DNA of 64,000 bases from Bidens hawaiensis (Eukaryota; Streptophyta; Magnoliopsida; Asterales; Asteraceae), in assembly GCA_021521415.1 (NCBI GenBank), contig JAIQDT010001743.1, positions 372,001 to 436,000 on the forward strand, in the 5' to 3' direction. The position numbers and the translations under genes were made by a program. Of the stretch, positions 55,544 through 64,000 are shown piece by piece; position 1 is the first letter of the stretch; each line of letters starts with the position of its first letter. Under the pieces are notes generated by a model that was given only the letters and a program-made list of their open reading frames with translations, searched no databases and was not told the DNA's origin.

Positions 55544-56560
55544 ATGAAGAGGGCCAATGGTGAACGCTCCTCTAGAGGTATTTCTATATACGTTATTGAA
55601 CTTTTCACTGTCTCTGGAAACACAAGGGTATTTGATACCAGATGTGGTTTCCACATCGTTAATGTCTTGAAGGAGCCTGAGAAGTGGAAGAAGCTGAATA
55701 AAGGCAGCATGGAAATCATCGTTGGTGATGGGAAGAGAGTGCCAGTTCTGGCAACTGGAGTATTTCATTTTACTTGTCCATCTGGCATTGTTTTTCCTTT
55801 GAATAATTGTTTGTATGCTCCTGGTTTGACTAGAAACATCGTTTCAGTGTCTTTACTGTTTGGACAAGGTTTTAAGTATGTTTTTAATGGAATGGTTATT
55901 TCTACTTACTTAAATGATATCTATTATTTTGAGGCGAAACCTCGAAATGATATTTATGAGATTGATGTTCAAACTAATAATAACATACATAATCTTTAAA
56001 AGTGTATCAGATCTGGCATCAATGATACATTTCTATGGCATTGCCGACTTGGCCACATAAGCAAGGCACAAGTTAAAAGACTCCAATTCGAAGGGATTCT
56101 TGAATCCACAGGACCGGACTCTTTTGACAACTGTGAATCTTGCTTAGCTTGCAAACTCGCCAAGGACTCCTTGACTCATAAAAGTGAACGGGCAAAATAT
56201 CTGTTAGGACTCATACATACTGATGTGTGTGGACCTTTCATAACCATGTCTAGAAACCATGAAAGATACTTCGTTTCTTTTATCGACGATTATAGTCGAT
56301 ACGCTTATGTATATCTCATGAAACAAAAGCATGAAACTTTTGAAAAGTTTAAAGAGTTTCAAAACGAAGTGGAAAACCAACTTGGGAAAACCATTAAGAT
56401 ACTTCGATCAGATCGAGGTGGAGAGTATCTCAGCTCAGAGTTCATCAGTCATCTAAAAGAGCGTGGAATTTTTTCACAGCTCACTCCACCTTGCACACCC
56501 CAACATAATGGCGTGAGCGAGAGGAGGAATCGAACTTTGCTAAAATGGTTCGATCAATGA
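55544..56560 (+). pseudogene. Element E protease and integrase
   Basis: The protease region reads VFDTRCGFHIV (about 55627), where copia elements have Asp-Thr-Gly-Cys, so the catalytic Gly is changed to Arg. NGSMEIIVGDG-like and PLNNCLYAPGLTRNIVSVS blocks follow. TAA at 55997 precedes the zinc finger (LWHCRLGHISKAQVKRLQ, CESCLACK). Integrase keeps the catalytic triad: Asp in HTDVCGPF (about 56220), Asp in RSDRGGEYLS (about 56410) and Glu in GVSERRNRTLL (about 56518). A one-base shift near 56545 moves the C-terminal part to another frame. Confidence 0.85.
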
Positions 56561-57372
56561 TGTGTAGAACTAACTTGCCTCACTCCTTTTGGAGTTTCGC
56601 TCTTATGGCCGCCGCTCGTATTGTCAATCTGGCTCCAACTAAGAAGGTAAGAAAAACCCCATATGAGATATGGCATGGGCGAAAGCCCAATTTATCTTTC
56701 CTTAGAGTATGGGGATGTGATGCATATGTCACAAATGAATCTGATGACAAACTCGATCCCCGCGGCGTAAAAGTTGTTTTCGTCGGATACTATAACCAAA
56801 ACGGTTATTACTTCTTTCATCCTGATACAAATTCGATTTCTATCAAGAGGAAATGCCACTTCCTCGAGAAGGAATTTCTCGATCGAGGAACTAGAGATAA
56901 CATTGTCGATCTTGAAGAAATTCAAGAACCACAAACGACCACTGAGGAAGTTGGAGCGTCTGATCAACAAGGTGTTTTTGCTGATACATCAGACATAAAC
57001 ACGAGCGTTTGCAGAAGTAGTAGGACTCCCGTGCCAAATTCTAGATACTTATGGCATTTAGATGGTTCCGAATTCTTATTAGTAGCCGAGTCTAACGACG
57101 AACCTACTAACTACAAATCTGCTATCTTGGATCAGGAATCTGAGAAATGGCGAAATGCCATGAACGCCGAGATGCAGTCTATGCATGATAACCAAGTTTG
57201 GAACTTGGTTGAGCTACCCCCGGATGGTCGGGAAGTAGGGAGCAAGTGGATTTTCAAAAGAAAAAACGACATGCATGGAAATGTACAAACCTATAAAGCA
57301 TGGCTAGTAGCAAAAGGTTTTGCTCAAACTCAAGGTGTTGACTATGATAAACATTTTCGCCCGTTTCTATGA
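56545..57372 (+). pseudogene. Element E integrase C-terminus and start of reverse transcriptase
   Basis: Reads MCRTNLPHSFWSFALMAAAR, KTPYEIWHGRKPNLSFLRVW and GVKVVFVGYYNQNGYYFFHP (integrase end), an acidic linker, then RT start: WRNAMNAEMQSMHDNQVWNL, GSKWIFKRKNDMHGNVQTY and LVAKGFAQTQGVDYDKHF. The frame ends near 57370, where a shift precedes the RT palm. Confidence 0.8.
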
Positions 57373-57977
57373 CTAAGTCAATAAGGATATTGCTTGCTAT
57401 AGCCGCGTACTATGACTACGAGATATGACAAATGGATGTCAAAACCGCTTTTCTTAATGGACACCTTTTTGAAGATGCCTATATGGTTCAGCTTGAAGGT
57501 TTTGTCGATCCCAAATATCCAAATAGGGTGTGCAAATTGAACAAGTCCATTTATGGACTTAAGCAAGCATCTCGCAACTGGAATCTTCATTTTGAAGAGA
57601 AAATCAAAGAGTTTGGTTTTATAAAAAATGAAGATGAGCCTTGTGTTTACAGAAAGGCTAGTGGGAGCACTATATCATTCCCTATCTTGTATGTGGATGA
57701 TATACTAATCATTGGAAACAACATTCCTATGCTTAAGGAAGTTAAGCACTGGTTGGAATCTTGTTTTTCAATGAAGGATCTTAGAGAAGCCGCATATATT
57801 CTAGGAATAAAGATCTACCAAGATAGATCTAAGCGGCTTCTAGGGCTAAGTCAAAGTTCTTACAAAGACAAAGTAATGACACGCTTCTCAATGGAAAACT
57901 CCAAGAAAGGAGTTGTTCCACTGACTAAAGGAACCGTGTTGAACAAATCGCAATCTCCAAAAACGGACCTTGAATGA
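57373..57977 (+). pseudogene. Element E reverse transcriptase palm
   Basis: In another frame: [20 protein letters not shown], then [19 protein letters not shown] and [14 protein letters not shown], with intact Tyr-Val-Asp-Asp at 57690-57701. [18 protein letters not shown] follows. A TGA at 57423 precedes MDVK, and a TGA at 57975 ends the frame where related elements continue. This is the only copia RT in the window with both catalytic aspartates. Confidence 0.85.
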
Positions 57978-58681
57978 AAGCACATGCAAGCAATTCCATA
58001 TGCTTCTGCGGCTGGTTCAATCATGTATGCTATGTTATGTACTAGACCTGACATCTTGTATGCCTTGAGCATGACCAGTCATTTTCAACAAAGTCCTACC
58101 ATTGCCCATTGGACTGTAGTAAAGAACATTCTGAGGTACTTGAATAGGACCAAGGATATGTCCTTGGTGTTTGGAGGAGTGGAAAAGGAGCTCACTGTAA
58201 GATGTTACACTGATGCTAGCTTCCAGACTGACCGAGATGATTCTTGCTCACAGTCAGGATTCATTTTCACTCTCAATGGGGGAGCTATTTACTGAAGAAC
58301 TCCAAGCAGAGTGTAGTGGCGGATTCAACCACTGAATTCGAATATATATCTGCATCAGATGCTGCTAAGGAGGCTGCTTGGATGAAGAAGATCATCACCG
58401 ACCTCGATGTGGTTACGAGTATCAACAAACCAATTGAGGTGTTATGTGATAACACAGGTGCTATTGCTCAAGCCAAAGAGCCAAGGTCTCATCACAGAAC
58501 CAAGCATATCCTAAGGAAGTTCCACCTTACTCGAGAAATATTGGAACTAGGTGACATCGTAATAAGCAAAGTTGACACAGATCACAACCTAGCAGACCCG
58601 TTCACTAAGCCAATGACTCAAGACAAACATGATCAGCATAGAGATGCTATCGGGCTTAGATTTGCTAGTGATTTATTTTGA
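57978..58681 (+). pseudogene. Element E RT end and RNase H
   Basis: IPYASAAGSIMYAMLCTRPD (RT end) leads to the RNase H: RCYTDASFQTDRDDSCSQSG (first Asp). A shift near 58290 then gives KQSVVADSTTEFEYISASDA (Glu), LCDNTGAIAQA (Asp), HRTKHILRKFH and NLADPFTKPM (last Asp). The frame closes at TGA 58679. Confidence 0.8.
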
Positions 58682-59118
58682 TTTAGTATTTGGATGTATG
58701 AACGTTTAAGCAGTTATACTTTTCAGTTCACTTTTGATTTAATTGTTAAATGCAAACGTTGAATGATACAACTGTGTTCTTTTAATACGTTTAATCTGTG
58801 AATATTATATTCTAAATTATCCGTAGCCGGTCAGATTTGTGGGAACGATTCTGAATTAAGACTATTCTGACTTTGGACGCAAGGAGTTGACTTCCAAACT
58901 CACAGACCTCATTATGAATGACGTTGGATGTAACTCGCATTAAATCATCTTCATGGATCTTGATCATAAGATGTTTTGATAATAGCATACTCATTTGGTA
59001 TCCTTAGACCTGGATACATATTAGAACTTTCGTTTACCGAATAGTATTCTTTGATCATATTAACCGTTGTTGCGTAACTGCCAGTCATAAAGGCATTGAT
59101 TGGGAATATTCTGGAATT
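58682..59118 (+). other. Element E 3' untranslated part
   Basis: No gene. It breaks off at the join GGAATTC/AAGAATTCC with flank copy L2. No polypurine tract is found before the second LTR, as expected if the internal region is cut short. Confidence 0.6.
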
Positions 59119-59392
59119 CAAGAATTCCATGCAAAGCAGAGTAGAAACCCCACAAAACAATTTGTCCATCATGAACTAACTACTATGAAAAACAAATAAA
59201 ACAAAAAGATGGGCAAAATCTATCAAATTATATAAAAATGATTTAAACATTACTCTATTAAGGTGCAGTATTAAATAGAGGAGTAAAATCAAATATGACA
59301 ATTACATGTTTTTCAGACTAAAAATATATTGTGATTACATACCTAACAAAACTAACAGAATAAAAAGGGCTTTCTTTTCTAAAACCAGTACG
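59119..59392. repeat. Duplicated flank L, copy 2
   Basis: Repeats 52351-52621 with about 8% difference and again ends in GTACG, directly before the second LTR of element E. Confidence 0.85.
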
Positions 59393-59472
59393 TGTTTGAA
59401 ATATGTACGGTTCGGGTCAAGTCAACGCAGGCCGACCCGGTTATGACCCGTGAGAGTTACACCGGGTGTAAC
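59393..59472 (+). repeat. Element E second LTR, first part
   Basis: TGTTTGAAATATGTACGG onward. The 80 bp match 52622-52700. Cut by F and continued at 63266. Confidence 0.85.
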
Positions 59473-62400
59473 TGTAACATCTAGCAAAAATTATCGTTAA
59501 TGTAATCATGGTTATCCATCCTAATATCATCTTTTTAATAAAATATCTCTTTATTAAAGATATATATCTTGTAAAGTCAACAAAAAGTCAAATTTCGGCA
59601 CGAAACGAGAAAAACGTACAAAAACCTCGGGCAACGAGCCAGAAAATAAATAAATCATTAGATTGATTAAACAATCTAAAAAATTCAAAATATATATGAA
59701 AACATGTGAGACAACATAAAAATATAATTTAGGAAGACTCAAATCACAAAAATAGAAAAATAAGCAAACATGAGTCAGTACAGGACCCAGAAAGGACCCC
59801 ACATAAACTATTTTCAAGAAAATGGTTTTTATGGTCCATACTGTCAGGAATTTGATTTTGTTCAAAGTCTGACAAAAATTATTAAAAACGGAATTCGTTT
59901 GGATATTTAAAACACGTAATACGTTAAACGAATAATCGGAAATCACCTAGTTATTGATCAAAACCCCTCACATACCCCCATCCCCCTAGGCCCCCCTTCC
60001 TTGGACAACTCATTCCCCAAGTGTCCCAATCATATCTTCCCAAGTAAACCTCTAATCATTACCTTCTAGAAAAAAACACTTGTTAATCCCTAAACACTCC
60101 ACCTCTCTACTCTAAATCACCAACTCATCACCCTAACCCTCCCTCTCCTTCCCCCTTAAAATCCACGGCCCAAACACCCCTAATCATCCAATTTAAATTC
60201 AAATTAACAATAAACACACACACACATAATAATCATGATCAAGATCAATGGAGGTTTAGAGATTTGAATATCAATAGGAAGGATTAACCTATTAAGGAGC
60301 TATTAGAAAGGAAGCACAGTACACCACTCACTCATAATCACTATATTCATCTTTCAAAATCTCAAGAATCAAGTAAGTATTATGTTAAGATTAATTAAGT
60401 ATTGATTATAGTTATACAAGGTTTAATGTTCTTGAGTTGATGATTGAAAGTTTGATAATGTGAGTAAGTGTATGTGTGCCGTGGTTGTGTGTGTGTGTAA
60501 ATGGGAGAATCAAACTCATTACACATGCACACATTCATCCTAAAGATCCCACATTAATTGTTAAAGTTTGATTTTAGGTATTGATAATCTTTTGATTACT
60601 TGGAATGAACTTGGATAAACATAATGTTAGGGTTTGAGTTTTGGATTAATTATTGTTCATAAACTTGTTAGTATGAACCTAGATTGATAAAGATTGTTGC
60701 TAGAAATGGATAAGATAAGAATATTTTCATAATGGTGAAATTGAGGATTTTTGGTATTAAGTTAATTAGGAGGTTTTGAATGCATTTTTGGATCAAAAGG
60801 TGTTGTGGGACAACTTAAATGTAAGTAGATAGGTTGCATGTTAGATTTGATAATTCAAACTTGAAGATTATTATAATTACTAAATAAAGAAACTTTAATT
60901 TAAGAAAAGATGAAAATTGGATTTTGATGTAAATACTTATAATAGATGAAATCAGTAGGTAATTAACAACAACTTAAAATAAGATATGATGATTGATTAG
61001 AAACTTGGATTAGTTAAAACATTGTTAAAATAAACAACAACTTGCTAAAGATAGAAACTTTGTTAAATGGTGAATTAAAAGAATAAAATGGGAATAGATT
61101 ACTAGGATGCATGAAACCCTATTGAATGAATTAAACTTAGAATTACAAATTAATCAAAGTGGGAAAATTAGATTAATTAGAATTAGCAAATATTAAAAAG
61201 TTACTAAAATAGGAAACTTTATTTAAACAACACTTAGGAAATCTGTAAATCCATGATTCTTTGATTGATTAAAAGTTTGATAAAGATGGGAATAATATAA
61301 AAATGATTAGTTATAAAGGAATAGAAACTTCTAAAAGATAAAACATGATGGTGTTAAAAAGGACAATACTTGGATCAAGAACACATAGATTCTTTTAAAA
61401 TGAAAATGAGAACCTTTATTAAAAATTAATATTTTGGAATTATTAGGAACTTATAAAATAAGTTGAAACCTGGAATTTTAGGATATTTAAACATAATTGT
61501 ATATATAAAAATAACAAGTTTAAATAGTAACATTGCTAAGGAGATCTAAAATACGAACTAGGAACCGAAAATCTCGATTAAAAGTATCTTATGAACATAT
61601 ATAGTCAAAAGTACAATTTATGGTAAATTATATGTTATTATATGTGTGTTTAGTTCATAGGATGATTAGTATAGACTTATGCAATTTATTTGATTCGTCG
61701 GTAACTTAAACGGTCGAAAAATCGGCTTTTTTAAACGAAACCGACACAACTATTAGGGACTGTTTTAGAACAGCCCCTAAAGTGGTAAAATAATCATGTA
61801 TAAAATAAGTTAATTCATGAGAAAATGACAAGATAATAAAACTTAGTCCTAAGCGGTTCGTGTCGTGAAAACCGACACGAAAACGTTAAAAGGTTGTTAT
61901 TTTAAGAAAATATTAACAAAAATAAAAAATAATATATTTTCACAAGATAATTTGTAAAACTTGATTAAGATATATGAAATAAGTATTTTACATAAATTAT
62001 AAGCCACATTTTAAACAAGAAACCAAAATAAATTATTTTAAGCGTAAAACCGACAAAACTGACGAAACCGTCAAGTTTTGTGAAAAATATAAGATTAATA
62101 TTTTCTTAAAAATTTTCAGCAACTGAAACTTAAAATATTTTATTATATTTTAATTGTTTATCAATTAATTTAATTGAATAATAGTTAACGGAAAATGAAA
62201 CTATGTGTACTCGTTTATTTGCTTATGTGCTTATGTGTATATTAGAGTAGGACTAATAAATTAAAAAGAGTTTTGTATAAAAACTAAAATTAAGTTTTTT
62301 ATTAACAAAACGTGTTATAATATAGGACACGAGATTTTTGGAAACAAAAAGCTTCAAAACCGTAAGTTTCGCTATCGAACCCCCTCGATTTTTAACTGGA

Positions 62401-62906
62401 ATTGTTTTCAATTCGATATTTAATTGTGTTTTGGGGAAAAACATATTCTTTATTACATATGGTTTTCGTTGATATTAAAAGGCATTTTATTTTACAAACT
62501 GTGTCTAATGCGGGATGAGTCTAGTTGGCTAAATAACTGTTAACCGAATTAGTAAGGGCACAGAAATATGGGTAGATCTATCGAGGTGACGCCCCCCACT
62601 TCCAATCTTGTTGGGTTAAAAGTGAGTATATTTTGAGTATGGCATGTTTTGATTTAGCAACTAAGATAGTCATACGTAATGTTGTATTCTTAGCTAGTTT
62701 ACAACAACACAATTTGTTTAAGAAATGAAATGCCTATTGTTTTTGGTGATGTATTGACGGTAGGTTGGTGTAATAATGGTGGTAAGCCATTATACACGAG
62801 ATATTGTGGATATAATTCGGGGTGTAGGGGGTGTAGTGACGATTACACACGAATTGATATCAGATATAATGACGAAAGTTCATTATATGATTGTTGTTTT
62901 CGACTC

Positions 62907-62946
<40 letters not shown>

Positions 62947-63260
62947 ATGGACTATTTTTGATATAAAGGGAAACTCACCAACACGTTGTGTTGATCGATA
63001 TTTTAATATGCTTTTCAGGTAAGTGAAGATTTTGAGGTGGCATGGAAGGAGGGCGTGTGGTGTTTGAATAATGTTGGAATAACATAAACCGTGCAATAGC
63101 ACGTGTAATAAACTCTGATAATGTAAAATATTTTCTTTAATAAAAGATGATGCTTTTATTATTAATTGTCTATTGTTATTGGCTATCGACATCTTTCATA
63201 ACCCGAATGACTTAAGTTAAGTCTTTCGCTGTGTTAAGGTAAGATTTTCGGAGTGTGACG
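59473..63260 (+). mobile_element. Element F: 3.8-kb solo LTR, chromovirus type
   Basis: Starts TGTAACATC and ends GTGTGACG, the termini of chromovirus LTRs (CA to CG at the end). GTAAC precedes it and ATGAC follows. The uninterrupted LTR at the 5' end of E has ATAAC at this place, so each side has one change. It has no coding frames of note. It contains a leader-like segment with donor AAGTAAGTATT (60371), several microsatellites and repeated AAACCGACA motifs (61738, 61869, 62047). It is too long for element C's LTR and does not match it. Confidence 0.7.
62907..62946. repeat. (AT)n(GT)n microsatellite
   Basis: AT repeat passing into about 13 GT units. Confidence 0.95.
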
Positions 63261-63265
63261 ATGAC

Positions 63266-63936
63266 GAACCTCAAGCCCGCTTAAATAGGTTAACCGGGCC
63301 AGACACAATTAAACAAGATTAATTGATGGACAAGGTTTTTAGTGTGGTGATTGGGTTTGATGAAACGATAAACCCTAATATATTGTTATAAATACCAACA
63401 TAATACTATAGCAAAGATTAACCTAATTGCTCATACCTAAAACCCTATCCATCACCTCTAACCAGCCACCGCCCCCACCCTCCGCCGCTGGCATCTGCCG
63501 GCGTCGCCTTCCTCCGGCCGCCGCTAGCTTTTCCGGCCGCCGCTGTTGATTAGTCGCTGCTGCTTCAGTGCTGCCACTGTTGTGATCCAGGTGCTGTTGC
63601 TGTCCGCCACCGTGCTGCCGCCGCGACGCCGCCGCTTCGGATCGGATCTCACTTCCTTGTGTCGCCTAGCATAGTTTGTTATTCTTCGGTGTCTCAACCG
63701 GTTATTCGTAACTGAGGTAAACTTAAATATGGTTATTTACGTTTATAGTTGTTTGGTTGTTTAGATTTCATGCTCGTATTGTTTGTAACCGGATCCTTGT
63801 TTTGGTTTCGTTATGGTGGTTACTCGTTATTCCGCTGTGCTCGTTTATTTGTTAATATGATTAATAAATATGAAACGAATATTAAAATCGGGTTTAAATC
63901 GTTAAACGCTTCTTTAACTACCATTGAAACCCAACA
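63266..63936 (+). repeat. Element E second LTR, second part
   Basis: GAACCTCAAGCCCGC to AACCCAACA, matching 52711-53395, including the GC-rich stretch (63470-63660). Confidence 0.85.
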
Positions 63937-64000
63937 CTACGTTTCCCACAATGTCCAAATAGGGAGCACAACTACCTCATATTTTGAAAAAATATATATT
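63937..64000. other. Right flank of element E
   Basis: Begins CTACG (target duplication of GTACG). The last 64 bp hold no feature I can name. Confidence 0.5.

Larger units (their letters stand above)
52622..63936 (+). mobile_element. Element E: degraded Ty1-copia retrotransposon in a duplicated locus
   Basis: LTR (774 bp), tRNA-Met primer site, long leader, gag, protease, integrase, RT and RNase H, in copia order. The coding part has more than ten stops or shifts. The left flank ends GTACG and the right flank starts CTACG, a near-perfect 5-bp target duplication. Between the end of the internal region (59118) and the second LTR lies a second copy of the left flank, so the two LTRs belong to two copies of the locus joined in tandem. 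The second LTR is itself split by F. TNT1-like copia is the nearest description I can give. Confidence 0.8.

Noticed and set aside
59554..59946. 130-codon minus-strand frame in F
   Set aside because: Composition follows the AT-rich background (Phe/Leu/Ile/Val), with no start context, domain or splice support.

Overview
The window is plant nuclear DNA, almost certainly from a eudicot with a large, repeat-rich genome. The tRNA-Met primer sites, CHG/CG-type decay of TGG, CAA and CGA codons, very long chromovirus LTRs and 5-bp target duplications all fit this. Asteraceae is a guess from general familiarity with such elements, not something the sequence proves. I see no intact cellular gene. What the window holds is a stack of LTR retrotransposons inserted into one another.

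Layout. Element A is an old Ty3/gypsy element of Tat type. It enters at base 1 inside gag and ends with its 3' LTR at 46816. Two later insertions split it. Insertion one is element B (769-23512), a related Tat-type element that sits inside the protease codons of A with target duplication TCCAC. B is a tandem array, LTR1-internal-LTR2-internal-LTR3. Its middle LTR starts like LTR3 and ends like LTR1, which is the signature of unequal crossing-over between the 5' and 3' LTRs of one element. Insertion two is element C (28444-43852, target duplication AATAG), a chromodomain-bearing Ty3/gypsy element (Tekay/Del-like). Its 3' LTR is in turn split by element D (37424-43006, target duplication TTCTT), a Ty1-copia element with short LTRs. 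After A comes about 5.5 kb of AT-rich, gene-poor sequence (46817-52350) with microsatellites, an exact 80-bp duplication, a candidate foldback element, a short plastid trnK-like fragment and one exon-like segment. A second Ty1-copia element, E, follows (52622-63936). It lies in a locus that has itself been duplicated, so that its second LTR looks like a solo LTR at the same target site. That LTR is split by F (59473-63260), a 3.8-kb non-coding solo LTR of chromovirus type.

How the parts work. All gag and pol genes are broken by stops or frameshifts, so no element here looks autonomous. The Tat-type elements A and B share an unusual organisation: gag and protease; an in-frame UAG in a tobamovirus-type readthrough context (UAG CAR YYA) before reverse transcriptase; a decayed gypsy RNase H followed by a second, archaeal-type RNase H; integrase; a minisatellite built on a GGGCTTGTCCCCAG core; and a four-exon gene on the opposite strand between pol and the 3' LTR. 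The UAG and the antisense exon boundaries are conserved between the diverged copies A and B while other positions have decayed. They are the best candidates in the window for under-described biology. The hexamer GGATCC is also strongly over-represented in A and B, in coding and non-coding parts alike.
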